Assembly (NCBI GenBank): GCA_021325435.1
Contig: JAJPHE010000086.1
Coordinates: 1-51,378 of the forward strand
Length of the DNA stretch: 51,378 nucleotides
Source of the DNA: Actinomycetota bacterium
Lineage (GTDB): Bacteria > Actinomycetota > Acidimicrobiia > Acidimicrobiales > JAJPHE01
Direction: 5' to 3'
Below, one piece after another: positions 33,805-42,375 of the stretch; position 1 is the stretch's first letter; each line of letters opens with the position of its first letter. Under the pieces are notes generated by a model. It was not told the DNA's origin, did not search any database, and was given only the letters and a program-made list of their open reading frames with translations. The translations under genes were made by a program, and so were the position numbers.

Positions 33805-34980
33805 CCCGGGGGGGCGGAGGGCCGCCACCCGGGACACCGCTTCGGGGCTCTGCTCGGCGAGGCGGACCAGCTCGGCGGCGACGGCGGCCTCACGCCCGGT
33901 GGGATGGGCGGCGAGCACCTCGTCGATGACCCCGCGGGGAACGGCGTGGCCCCACGGCAGGGGCCAGCGCCGGGCCGCCTCGTCGGTCGTGCTGGCCACC
34001 CGGATGACGGCGGCGTGCAGGCCGACGTGGGCCGGTTCGGCGGTGATCACCTCGGCGACGAGGGGGGCCACCCCGGCGAGGAACCCGGTGTCCTGGAGGA
34101 TCTGCTCGCTCACCTCTCCCAGCTGGGCCGCGGTCACCGGCTCGGCGCCGGCTTCGGGCGCCTGCAGCGAGACCTCACCCAGGTGGTGCAGGTGGCAGCC
34201 GGTGGCGATGCGGGCCGAGGTCGCTGAGTCGATGCCCAGGCTGCGGCACAGCAGGGCGGCGTAGCCGGCGGTCCGCTCGGCATGGCCGAGAGAGGCGAAG
34301 CCGGCGACCTCGGGCAGGGTGCCGAGGGCCTGGACGGTCTGCTCGTAGGTACGGCGGGCCGCAGCCCGGCGGGCGAAGGAGAAGCGGGTGAGGAACAGCG
34401 GGATGACGGCGATCAGGGCCGCTTCGACCCCCGCCACCCGGTAGCCGACCACCAGGAGGGCGGCGGCGCAGGTCATGGCGACCGGCACGGTGAGCAGCTC
34501 GACGGGACGGCGGCGGGGGCTGCCGGCCGGACGGCGGACCACGGCGGCGTCGACGCCGAAGTAGACAACGCCCACGGCCAGCACTCCCACCACCACCAGG
34601 TCGCGGCCCCCGCTGAACAGGCGGGGCACGGCGGTGTACAGCCCGAACTTCAACGCCCCGGCCGCCACCGCTGACGCCGCCGTCCTGGCCGCCAGCACCC
34701 CGAGGCGGACATTGGGTGGCGGCGGATCGGCCGATGGATGGGCCAGGACGGCGGGCACGAAGCGCAAGCCCCGCCACGGGCGGGCCCTGACCAGCACCAT
34801 TGCCGCGGCGCCGACCGCCACGACGACGCCGTAGGGCGGACGGGCGAGGCAGAGCACGGCCAGGACGAGGGCGGCGCCGAGGGGGATCTCCCCGCCCCCG
34901 GGCACAGGCACCTCGAGCAGGAGGGCGAGGGCGGCGACCACGGCCAGCCCGGCCAGCAGGGCCACGTCGAGGGCGATCAC
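33754..34980 (-). CDS. membrane protein with degenerate HD domain
   Basis: A 408-residue protein. The N-terminal half has about seven hydrophobic helices (IALDVALLAGLAVVAALALLL and others). The C-terminal half aligns in outline with the HD-GYP-type domain of its upstream neighbour: LGHAERTAGYAALLCRSLGI then CHLHHLGEV. The latter stands where the neighbour has MHDIGK, so the HD pair is lost and the GYP loop is absent. It is probably catalytically inactive. GTG 34980 overlaps the neighbour's stop (GTGA), so the two are coupled. I infer a regulatory partner of the active-type protein. Confidence 0.78.
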   Translation of the reverse strand: MIALDVALLAGLAVVAALALLLEVPVPGGGEIPLGAALVLAVLCLARPPYGVVVAVGAAAMVLVRARPWRGLRFVPAVLAHPSADPPPPNVRLGVLAARTAASAVAAGALKFGLYTAVPRLFSGGRDLVVVGVLAVGVVYFGVDAAVVRRPAGSPRRRPVELLTVPVAMTCAAALLVVGYRVAGVEAALIAVIPLFLTRFSFARRAAARRTYEQTVQALGTLPEVAGFASLGHAERTAGYAALLCRSLGIDSATSARIATGCHLHHLGEVSLQAPEAGAEPVTAAQLGEVSEQILQDTGFLAGVAPLVAEVITAEPAHVGLHAAVIRVASTTDEAARRWPLPWGHAVPRGVIDEVLAAHPTGREAAVAAELVRLAEQSPEAVSRVAALRPPGSDLELHGPDAHSPTAV

Positions 34981-36428
34981 GTCGCCTCCCCGGGCGGCTC
35001 GCTGCCCTCGGTCACCACGGCGGGGTCCTCGAGGTCGCCGAGGCCGGCCGACCCCACCCCGGCGGTCGGCGGGGTCACCTCGAACTCGACCGAGGTCTGC
35101 TCGAAGCCGGCGCCGTAGTGCTCGCCGCGGCGCTCGATGGCGTTGATCAGCGCCTCGACGCATTCGGGGTGGAACTGGCTGCCGGACTTGTCGCGCAGCT
35201 CCTCGAACGCGACGGCCTGGGGCAGCGCCTTGCGGTAGGAGCGGGTCGAGGTCATGGCGTCGAAGGCGTCGGCCACCGCCACCACGAAGGCCTCCAGATC
35301 GGTCTCCGACTCACCCCCGTAGCCGCCGCCGTCGTAGCGGCTGTGGTGGCCGGCCGCCGCCGCGGTCATCGGGCGCAGGAAATCGACCTGGGAGAGGATG
35401 TCGATGCACACGTGGGCGTGGCGCTGGACGAGGGCGAACTCCTCCGGGGTGAGGCGGCCGGGCTTGTTGAGCAGGTGGCGGGGAACGGCCAGCTTGCCGA
35501 TGTCGTGCATGAGAGCGGCCTGGCGCAGGTGGGCCTGGCGCAGTGGATCGAGGCCGAGCTCCTCGCCGATGTAGCCGGCGTAGCGGGCCACCCGCTTGGT
35601 GTGCTCGTGGGTGTAGGCGTCCTTGGCCTCGATGGCCCGCAGGAACACGGCGACGGTCGCCTCGCGGGCCTCGTGGATCTCGAGGAAGGACGAGAAGCTC
35701 CAGCGGGCGATGGCGAGCGGGACGACGAGCAGGGCGAGAGCGGCGGGGCCCAGCCACGTGTACACCTGGCCGATGAGGGCGCCGACCAGACCGAAGGTGA
35801 GGTAGTTGGGCAGCATCGGGCGCATGTCGGCCCACACCTGGGCCGGGCTGGCCCCGGTCTCGATGGAGACGGCCGGCAGCACCAGGCCGATGTTCACCGC
35901 GGCGTAGGCCACCGCCGCCACCACCACGTGGGCGACCAGCAGCTGGCCCCGCGGGGGGCCGATGGCGCCGGCGGCGGCCGCGGCGGCGGCCGCGGAGAGG
36001 GCCATCTGGGAGCAGTTGGCGACCGTCGACCGGTAACGGCGGCGACGGAGGGTGCGGAACGCCACCCCCCCGAACGCCCCGGTGAGGGCGGCGGACAACA
36101 CGGCGGCCCGGGTGCCGTAGGCGGCCTGGCAGGCCATGATGACCATGAAGCTGGGGCTGATCTCCACCTTGGACGGCAGCACCAGCGAGGCGTTCTCCGC
36201 CGCGCACAACAGCGAGGCGAACAGCAGGACGGTGAAGGGCCGGGGCCAGGAGCCGGAGGTGGCGGCGTGGTGGAAGAGGATGGCGAGCAGGCCGGCGGCC
36301 AGGAAGGCGTACCCGCCGCTCAGGACCCTCGACCGCCTGGCTGTGCCGCCCAACTCGACCTGCTTCCCCTGGCCTGTGACCGCGACAACCGACTGGGAAG
36401 GACGGCCGGGACCCGTCGAATCAAACAT
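34977..36428 (-). CDS. membrane-anchored HD-GYP-like phosphodiesterase
   Basis: A 483-residue protein. Residues 35-245 carry about seven membrane helices, a sensor-like module. Residues 265-440 hold the HD-GYP-type domain: YTHEHTKRVARYAGYIGEEL, MHDIGKLAVP (H308, D309), HHSRYDGGGYGG and VADAFDAMTSTRSYRKAL. The GYP motif reads GYG. Family members hydrolyse cyclic di-GMP; that is likely but not certain here. ATG 36428 begins 2 nt after the stop of a 30-codon gene. The downstream gene is a degenerate copy of the same architecture. Confidence 0.85.
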   Translation of the reverse strand: MFDSTGPGRPSQSVVAVTGQGKQVELGGTARRSRVLSGGYAFLAAGLLAILFHHAATSGSWPRPFTVLLFASLLCAAENASLVLPSKVEISPSFMVIMACQAAYGTRAAVLSAALTGAFGGVAFRTLRRRRYRSTVANCSQMALSAAAAAAAAGAIGPPRGQLLVAHVVVAAVAYAAVNIGLVLPAVSIETGASPAQVWADMRPMLPNYLTFGLVGALIGQVYTWLGPAALALLVVPLAIARWSFSSFLEIHEAREATVAVFLRAIEAKDAYTHEHTKRVARYAGYIGEELGLDPLRQAHLRQAALMHDIGKLAVPRHLLNKPGRLTPEEFALVQRHAHVCIDILSQVDFLRPMTAAAAGHHSRYDGGGYGGESETDLEAFVVAVADAFDAMTSTRSYRKALPQAVAFEELRDKSGSQFHPECVEALINAIERRGEHYGAGFEQTSVEFEVTPPTAGVGSAGLGDLEDPAVVTEGSEPPGEAT

Positions 36429-36430
36429 CA

Positions 36431-36523
36431 CTAGCCGATACCGAAACCGGCACCACCGGCCAGCAGCACAGCGACGAGGCTGGCGGCGGCGGCGACCACG
36501 CGGACAATGGCGTTCTTCTTCAT
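36431..36523 (-). CDS. 30-residue hydrophobic peptide upstream of the HD-GYP gene
   Basis: A very short gene: ATG 36523, then MKKNAIVRVV followed by an Ala/Leu/Val/Gly-rich hydrophobic run ending FGIG and TAG at 36431-36433. A GGGGGTG tract lies upstream. It resembles a signal peptide or a single membrane helix with a positively charged N-terminus. Two nt separate it from the HD-GYP start, so it may be a small membrane partner, a secreted signal, or a leader that couples translation. I do not recognise a family. Confidence 0.55.
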   Translation of the reverse strand: MKKNAIVRVVAAAASLVAVLLAGGAGFGIG

Positions 36524-36940
36524 GTAGGGGCACCCCCTCTCGTACGGATGGTGTAGCCCCGCGTCCGCTAATGACGGGACCCGATTCCGCTCCGCTCGGG
36601 TGATGCGCTGGGTGGCCCCTGCTGCCCTTCCCACTCGATTGTCAAGGTGCGGTGCATACCGCCGATACATCTCGCATCGGCAGTCGGAGGACGCTCGTGA
36701 GCGTCCCGCCGGACGAGAACGGTAAGGGCATCCTCACCGTGGGTCGATAGTCATTTCGGACCATTTCCACGCCTGCGCCTACTAGCCCCGATCGGGCATC
36801 CCCGTTTACAGGCGCCCCACCAGCCACGCTCACCAGCCCCAAGAGCCCCGTGGCCCCCTCGCGCCCCGGCAGGAGGGTGGCCGGGAGGCCGGGCCGGAGT
36901 GTCCACCGGCGGCGGCGCGGCGCTGGTTACCCTGACGGCG
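36524..36940. other. 417-nt region without a clear gene, several hairpins
   Basis: This lies between two divergent units. Codon structure is absent. Three adjacent inverted repeats are seen: GCGGTGCATACCGC (36649-36662), GCCGAT/ATCGGC (36661-36666 with 36676-36681) and GGACGCTC/GAGCGTCC (36689-36696 with 36699-36706). I looked for a cyclic di-GMP riboswitch core because of the HD-GYP gene and found none. TTGACA on the minus strand (36639-36644) lacks a matching -10. Near the right end TACCCT (36928-36933) suits the plus-strand gene. Confidence 0.5.
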
Positions 36941-37642
36941 GTGGAGGGCCTGGCTGACCTCGAGCAGGACCTGCGGCGCATCCCGGGTGTCGGGGGGGCC
37001 AAGGTGGTGGTGTCGCCGGACGGCGAGGTCACCGAGGTGCACATCGTGGCCGGCCCGGCGAAGCACCCCAAGCAGGTGGTGCGTGACGTGCAGACGGTGG
37101 CGCTGGCCCACTTCGGGGTGGAGATCGACCGTCGGGTGGTGTCGGTGGTCCAGATGGGCGGCGCCGACGACGCCGCCCGCCTGTGGGACGAGGCCGCCAA
37201 CGGATCCTCCGACAGCCGTGGCTCGGGCGACGGCGCCGCCGCCGGGCTGACGGCGCGGCCCCGGATCGGGGCGGTGTCGGCGGTGGCCGACGGCCTGCGC
37301 TACCGGGTCGAGGTGACCCTGTCCCAGGGCGACGAGCAGGTGGTGGGAGCGGCGGTGGGACCGGCGACGGCGGCCCTGATGCCCCGGCTGGTCGCCAAGG
37401 CCACCCTCGACGCCCTGCTCCAACTGGAGACGGTGGCGCCGTTCGTGGACGTCGAGTCGGCGGCGGTGGTCCGCCTGGGCGAGCGCGACGTCGCCCTGGT
37501 CGGTCTGGTCCTGCTCTCCCCCAGCCGCGAGGACCTCGTGGTCGGCGCCGCCCCCATCCGGGGCCCGGGCCTCAACGACGCCGTGGCCCGGGCCGTGCTC
37601 GACGCCACCAACCGTCGCTTCCCCTGGCTCGTCGGGGGCTGA
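36941..37642 (+). CDS. hypothetical protein with two domain halves
   Basis: A 233-residue protein I cannot assign. The first 70 residues (GLADLEQDLRRIPGVGGAKV, VSPDGEVTEVHIVAG, KQVVRDVQTVALAHFGVEID) look like a beta-alpha-beta domain. After a Gly/Ser/Asp-rich linker, a second alpha/beta part follows (IGAVSAVADGLRYRVEVTL, VVGAAVGPATAALMPRLVAK). It has no membrane segment. I chose GTG 36941, 7 nt after TACCCT (36928-36933); GTG 36899 would add 14 residues and remains possible. The gene stands alone, facing the LapA-like gene. Confidence 0.7.
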   Translation: MEGLADLEQDLRRIPGVGGAKVVVSPDGEVTEVHIVAGPAKHPKQVVRDVQTVALAHFGVEIDRRVVSVVQMGGADDAARLWDEAANGSSDSRGSGDGAAAGLTARPRIGAVSAVADGLRYRVEVTLSQGDEQVVGAAVGPATAALMPRLVAKATLDALLQLETVAPFVDVESAAVVRLGERDVALVGLVLLSPSREDLVVGAAPIRGPGLNDAVARAVLDATNRRFPWLVGG

Positions 37643-37745
37643 CCCACCGGATCAGAAGATCCAGCCGCTCCGGGGGAACAGCCGGACCCAGCCATAGTCG
37701 AGCCCGACGAGAGGGACGTCTATCCCGCCTTTGTCGTCCGCCCGG

Positions 37746-38060
37746 CTAGTGGTGGCGGCGACCTTCCCGTCGCTTGCGCAACCGGCCCGGTGATCCGGCC
37801 AGCAGCCCGACCGCCACCCCGACGAGGAAGCAGACGAGGATCACCCAGATCAGCCGGGGATGGCGGGAGGCCACCAGGAAGTCGACCCGCACCGCCTGCG
37901 AGTTGCGCACCACGAAGGCCACGACAATCCCCACGAGAACGGCAGCCGCGCCCAGCCGCACCGCCAGGCGGCGCCGGTCGGCCCGCAGCTCGCCCAGGGC
38001 GACCCGGTGGGCGTCGTCTCCGGGCTTGGGGGCGGCGGCGGGCTGGGTCGAGGACATCAT
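37746..38060 (-). CDS. LapA domain (DUF1049) membrane protein
   Basis: A 104-residue protein with two membrane helices (LGAAAVLVGIVVAFVV and LIWVILVCFLVGVAVGLLAG) separated by RNSQAVRVDFLVASRH, the LapA/DUF1049 signature. In E. coli LapA affects LPS assembly; in actinobacteria the role is unknown. The basic tail RKRREGRRHH is cytoplasmic. Two ATG codons lie in tandem (38060, 38057). It follows the EamA transporter gene by 4 nt, the last member of the operon that begins at 42212. Confidence 0.82.
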   Translation of the reverse strand: MMSSTQPAAAPKPGDDAHRVALGELRADRRRLAVRLGAAAVLVGIVVAFVVRNSQAVRVDFLVASRHPRLIWVILVCFLVGVAVGLLAGSPGRLRKRREGRRHH

Positions 38061-38064
38061 CGCC

Positions 38065-39000
38065 CTATCGGCCGGTGTCAGCAGCCACCTGAGGAGGGTC
38101 GGTGTCACCGCCGGCGAAGGCGACCTGGACGGCCCGCTCCGAGCCCAACTGGGCGATGCCGGCCAGGGTGAAGGCCAGGGCCACGCAGAACAGGGGCAGC
38201 CACCACCCGGTGGGCAGGTTCTCGCCGAAAAGCACCAGGCCGGCCGGCACCGGCAGGATCGCCGACAGGGCGGTCATGGCCGGCACGGCCGACAGGGCGG
38301 TGCCGGCCTGGAGGCCCCGCTGAAGGAGGCTGGTGGCCACGATCGAGGAGACGGCCAGCAGGTAGGGGGCCGGGCCGGTGAACACCCGGACCACGGAGGA
38401 CCCGGAGAGGTGGTGGACCTGCAGGCCGAGGTAGCGGGTGGCCACGGCGGCGACGGTGAAGAACACCCCGGCCGAGGCGCCGAACAGCGCTCCCGCCCCC
38501 ACGGTCGACGCCGATCGCTCGGCCCGCAGCGCTCCGACCAGGGCGGTCAGCCCGGCCACGGTGCAGGCGGCGACCGCCGGCCACAGCCGGTCCGGCGCCG
38601 GGAGGACCCCGGCGTCGCCGGCGCGGGCCACCGAGGCGGTGAGCAGCACGACCCCTCCCACCAGCGACGCCATGCCGGCTACCCCCCAACGGGTGAGCCG
38701 TTCGCCGAGGAACAACGCCCCGCCCAGCACCACGACGGTCAGCCCGGCGGCCAGCAGGGGCTGGACGAGGATGAGCGGGGCCACCGTCAGGGCGACGACC
38801 TCGAGGGCGAAGCCGCACAGCTCGCAGACGAACCCGGCCAGCCACAGCGGCTGACGGACCAGGCGGAGGAGGAGGCCGAACCCGAGACCGGCGCCCGCCG
38901 CTTGCCGGCGGGCGGCCATGGCCTCGACCACCGGGGCGATGTTGTAGAAGATCGTCGCCCCGACGGCGGCCGGCACCGCCTCGGAGAGCAGCCGGCTCAC
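38065..39000 (-). CDS. EamA/DMT-family transporter
   Basis: A 311-residue integral membrane protein with about ten hydrophobic helices in two halves (for example FALEVVALTVAPLILVQPLL and WWLPLFCVALAFTLAGIAQL). The repeat pattern fits the drug/metabolite transporter superfamily. GTG 39000 overlaps the stop of the glycosyltransferase gene (GTGA, 38997-39000). In this operon it may translocate a lipid-linked sugar, by analogy with other DMT proteins in glycan clusters (inference). Confidence 0.83.
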   Translation of the reverse strand: MSRLLSEAVPAAVGATIFYNIAPVVEAMAARRQAAGAGLGFGLLLRLVRQPLWLAGFVCELCGFALEVVALTVAPLILVQPLLAAGLTVVVLGGALFLGERLTRWGVAGMASLVGGVVLLTASVARAGDAGVLPAPDRLWPAVAACTVAGLTALVGALRAERSASTVGAGALFGASAGVFFTVAAVATRYLGLQVHHLSGSSVVRVFTGPAPYLLAVSSIVATSLLQRGLQAGTALSAVPAMTALSAILPVPAGLVLFGENLPTGWWLPLFCVALAFTLAGIAQLGSERAVQVAFAGGDTDPPQVAADTGR

Positions 39001-40145
39001 GGCGTCGGCGCGTCGGCGCCGCCGGCGTTCAACCCCAGAGGGGCGAGGGCGCCGACGAAGCGCCGAGCCCACCCCTCCGGGCCTTCCGGGCCCTCCGGCA
39101 CCGCCGTCGGCGAGGATGCCCCGCCCCCTCCGGCCAGGAGGGCGGTGGCTGCCGCCGCCACCAGGCGAGGGTCCCCCGAGGTGGCCGCCGCCCCGCCCCG
39201 GGCCAGCTCCAGCTGGAGGTTCTCGCGGCCGTGTCCGGGGACGGTGTCGAGCAGCAGCATCGGACGGCCCACGGTCCGGGCCTCGGTGCAGGTGTCCCCG
39301 GCGGTGGTGATCACCAGGTCGGCTGCCGCCATCAGCTCGGGGATGCGGGTCGTGAAGCCGAAGGGCACCACCCCGGGACGAGCGTGCCGGACGAGCCGCT
39401 GGTGCAGCCGTTCGTTGTTGCCCGCCACCACCAGCACGTGGTGGCCGGCGTCGGCGAGCGGGCCGGCCAGGCGATCGAGAGGGGCCATCCCCCACGCCCC
39501 GGCCATCAACAGCACGCAGGTGCCCTCGGTGGGCAGGCCCAGCGAGTGGCGGGCCTCGTCGCGCCCCGGGGCCCGGTGGAACTCGGTGCGCACGGCCGGA
39601 GGCACCACCGCCACCTCGGCGCCCGGACGGTGGTAGCGGATGAACCCGGCCGACATGTCGGAGGTGACGATGAACAGGTCCGTGCCGGCGTGGACCCACA
39701 GCCGGTGGGGGCAGGCGTCGGTGCAGTAGACGACCGAGCGCAGGCGGGGCTGCTCGCGCTTGAGCCGGTCCACCACCGCGCCCCCGGTGGCGAACACCGA
39801 CACCAACAGGTCGGCGGGCCGCTCGGCCAGCATCCGTCGCAACGGCCCGACCAGTTTGCCGGCCGCCGCCCGGTCCAGCCCCCGCCCGAGGCGGCTGCCG
39901 GTGCGCAGGTGGCCGAAGTGCAGGGCGTCATAGGCGCCGGGCACGGCCATCAGCCCTTTCATGATGCCGGTGGCCACCTCGTTGAACCCGCCGCCGAGCA
40001 GGGCCATGCAGTCGACGATGTCGCTGTCCCAGCCGACGGAGGCCAGGGCGTCGGCACAGGCCTCGGCCACCACGTCGTGGCCCTTGCCGATCGACCCGGA
40101 GAGGATCAGGGCGCGATGCGTGCCGGCCGGAGCCGGCCCGTTCAT
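38997..40145 (-). CDS. MGDG synthase/MurG-type glycosyltransferase (GT28-like)
   Basis: A 382-residue GT-B glycosyltransferase. ALILSGSIGKGHDVVAEACA is the N-terminal GxGH motif of MGDG-synthase-like enzymes. The C-terminal ADLVITTAGDTCTEARTVGR and LLLDTVPGHGRENLQLE form the nucleotide-sugar site. Such enzymes transfer sugar to diacylglycerol or to a lipid-linked acceptor at the membrane. ATG 40145 overlaps the epimerase stop (ATGA). The C-terminal tail is a low-complexity Gly/Pro/Glu stretch. Confidence 0.87.
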   Translation of the reverse strand: MNGPAPAGTHRALILSGSIGKGHDVVAEACADALASVGWDSDIVDCMALLGGGFNEVATGIMKGLMAVPGAYDALHFGHLRTGSRLGRGLDRAAAGKLVGPLRRMLAERPADLLVSVFATGGAVVDRLKREQPRLRSVVYCTDACPHRLWVHAGTDLFIVTSDMSAGFIRYHRPGAEVAVVPPAVRTEFHRAPGRDEARHSLGLPTEGTCVLLMAGAWGMAPLDRLAGPLADAGHHVLVVAGNNERLHQRLVRHARPGVVPFGFTTRIPELMAAADLVITTAGDTCTEARTVGRPMLLLDTVPGHGRENLQLELARGGAAATSGDPRLVAAAATALLAGGGGASSPTAVPEGPEGPEGWARRFVGALAPLGLNAGGADAPTP

Positions 40146-41074
40146 GCCGGGGGTCCGGCCGGGTGACGCGACGCCGACCTCCGGTACCAGTCGACGTAGC
40201 GGCGCAGCCCCTCCTTGAACGGGGTCTCGGGAGCCCAGCCCAGCACCTCGGCCGCCCGGCGGGCGTCGACCTGACGGCCGGCGAAATCGCCGGCCCGGGC
40301 GGGCTGGTAGGTCACCTCGACGTCGCCGATGACCTCCTGGACCGACTCGGCGATGTGACGGATGCTGACCTGCTCGGTGCCGTCGAGGGCGACCACCTGG
40401 TTGGCGGCCCCGGGGGTCAGAACCCGCACGTGGGCGTCGGCCAGGTCCTCGACGTAGACGTAGTAGCGGTACTGCGAGCCGTCTCCGGCGATGGTCAGGG
40501 GCTGGCCGGCCAGGGCTTGGCGCACGAAGCGAGCGATGACCAGCTCGTCGCGCATGCCCGGCCCGTAGGGGATGCCGTAGCGCAGGATGGTGTAGTCGAG
40601 GCCGTAGAGGGCCTGGTAGCTGCGGACCAGCATCTCGGCCCCGATCTTGCTGGCGGTGTACACGTGGTTGACCGCCATCGGGTCGAGGGGGCTGTCCTCG
40701 GAGATGCCGCCGTCTCCCGGGGCGGCCCCGTACACCCACACCGTGCTGGCCAGCACGAACCGGCCCACACCCGCCTGGCGCGACGCCTCCAGGATGTTGG
40801 CCGTGCCTGTCAGGTTGATCTGGGCCGTGTCCACCGGCGCCTGCAGTGCCTTGTCCACGTCGGCCACCGCGGCCAGGTGGAACACCACGTCGGCGTCGCT
40901 CACCGCCTCGGACAGAGAGGCCAGGTCGAGGATGTCGATGCGCAGGTAGTCGGCATCGGGCCACACCGCGCTGAGATGGCGGTCGACCACCACCACGTCA
41001 TGGCCGGCGGACAAGAGCCGCCCCACGACATGGCTTCCGATGAAGCCGCATCCGCCTGTCACAACCGCCCGCAT
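40142..41074 (-). CDS. NAD-dependent sugar-nucleotide epimerase/dehydratase
   Basis: A 310-residue extended SDR. VTGGCGFIGSHVVGRLL is the NAD motif, VFHLAAVADV and LASTVWVYG follow, and YTASKIGAE is the YxxxK site. ILRYGIPYGPGMRDE and YYVYVEDLADAHVR match UDP-glucose 4-epimerase-like proteins. It overlaps the glycosyltransferase gene downstream and lies 19 nt after the DegT gene. Likely supplies the activated sugar for this operon. Confidence 0.9.
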   Translation of the reverse strand: MRAVVTGGCGFIGSHVVGRLLSAGHDVVVVDRHLSAVWPDADYLRIDILDLASLSEAVSDADVVFHLAAVADVDKALQAPVDTAQINLTGTANILEASRQAGVGRFVLASTVWVYGAAPGDGGISEDSPLDPMAVNHVYTASKIGAEMLVRSYQALYGLDYTILRYGIPYGPGMRDELVIARFVRQALAGQPLTIAGDGSQYRYYVYVEDLADAHVRVLTPGAANQVVALDGTEQVSIRHIAESVQEVIGDVEVTYQPARAGDFAGRQVDARRAAEVLGWAPETPFKEGLRRYVDWYRRSASRHPAGPPA

Positions 41075-41093
41075 CGGGGACTCCTTGTCTTGC

Positions 41094-42212
41094 TCAGAGC
41101 GCCCGGTAGGAACGGGCGAACGAATCGATCACGTGATCCACCTCGACATCGGTCATGTCGGAGTGGACCGGCAGGCACACCTGGCGGGCGCACACATCCT
41201 CGGCCACGGGCATGGGGCCGTCGGCGTAGGGGGACAGCACCGGTTGCAGGTGCAGCGGGGTGGCGTAAACCTCCCCGCTGAGGGACACCCCGTGCTCGGT
41301 CCGCAGCTGCTTCTTCAGCTGGTCGCGGTCGGCGCCGTCGGGCAGCAGGGCGATGTACTTGTAGTAGTTCGACACACAACCCTCGGGCTCGGCGATGACC
41401 GTGATGCCTTCGAGCCGGGCCAGGGCCTCGTCGTAACGGCGGGCCACCGCCCGTCGGACGGCGAGGGCCCGGTCGAGCCGGGCCAGACTCACCAGGCACA
41501 CCGCCGCCGACATCTCGCTCATCCGCCAGGCGTGGCCCATGCGCACGTGATCGTTGCCGATGAAGCCCGCCTTCCCCTGGTCGCGGTAGATGCGGGCCTC
41601 GTCCCGCAGATGAGCGTCGCCGGTGACGATCATGCCGCCCTCCGACGCCGCCACCACCTTGGTCGGGTAGAACGAAAAGGCCCCCCCGACGCCGAAGGAA
41701 CCGGCGTGGCGCCCCCGCCACGTCGAGCCATGGGCGTGGGCGGCGTCCTCCACCAGGGCGATGCCCCGCTGGTCGCACAGGGCCCGTAGCGCCTCGACGT
41801 CGGGAGTCACCATGCCGCCGATGTGGACCACCACCACCGCGGCGGTGCTCGGCGTGAGGGCGGCGGCGACCGTGTCGGGCGACAGGGCCAGGGTGGTGGG
41901 CGACACGTCGGCGAACACCGGCCGGCCTCCGGCGTGGACCACGGCCCCCGCCGTGGCGTAGAAGGTGTTGGCCGGCACGACCACGTCGGCGCCGGCCACC
42001 CCGATGGTGCGCAGGATGATCTCGAGGGCGGCGGTGCCGCTGGACACCGCCACGGCCTGGTCGGCCCCGTGGGCGGCGGCGAAGGCCTCCTCCAGGCGGG
42101 CAGTCAGGGGGCCGAGGGTGAGCGAGCCCCGGGAGAGGGTCTCGGTGACCAGGGAAGCGACCTCCGCCCGGTCGTCGTCATCGAAGACGACCCGTGCCGC
42201 AGGAACCTCCAA
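41094..42212 (-). CDS. DegT/DnrJ/EryC1/StrS-family sugar aminotransferase
   Basis: A 372-residue PLP-dependent enzyme that aminates a keto-sugar nucleotide. GADQAVAVSSGTAALEIILR is the phosphate-binding segment, LVEDAAHAHGSTWRG the Asp/His region, and SFYPTKVVAASEGGMIVT contains the PLP Lys. The start TTG 42212 has GGAGG 7 nt upstream. Further upstream an in-frame extension of 36 codons is Pro/Arg-rich and unlike the family. It heads the operon to 37746. Confidence 0.9.
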   Translation of the reverse strand: MEVPAARVVFDDDDRAEVASLVTETLSRGSLTLGPLTARLEEAFAAAHGADQAVAVSSGTAALEIILRTIGVAGADVVVPANTFYATAGAVVHAGGRPVFADVSPTTLALSPDTVAAALTPSTAAVVVVHIGGMVTPDVEALRALCDQRGIALVEDAAHAHGSTWRGRHAGSFGVGGAFSFYPTKVVAASEGGMIVTGDAHLRDEARIYRDQGKAGFIGNDHVRMGHAWRMSEMSAAVCLVSLARLDRALAVRRAVARRYDEALARLEGITVIAEPEGCVSNYYKYIALLPDGADRDQLKKQLRTEHGVSLSGEVYATPLHLQPVLSPYADGPMPVAEDVCARQVCLPVHSDMTDVEVDHVIDSFARSYRAL

Positions 42213-42375
42213 TGTTGGCCTCCAAGGTCTCGCCGGCAGCCCGCCCGGGCGCGGCGCATCAGAGTAACGCTTGGCGCGAAGGGGACCCCAGCATCCAGGC
42301 AGTGGCAAGTTGGACAACACCAGTTGACCTGGCCGTTCGGGTCCGTGGCCAGGGCCAGGGGTGGGCCCGATCGGG

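Noticed and set aside
36524-36940. Cyclic di-GMP riboswitch or extra gene next to the HD-GYP operon
   Set aside because: No GEMM core on either strand, and the open frames there are short and without ribosome sites or coding character.
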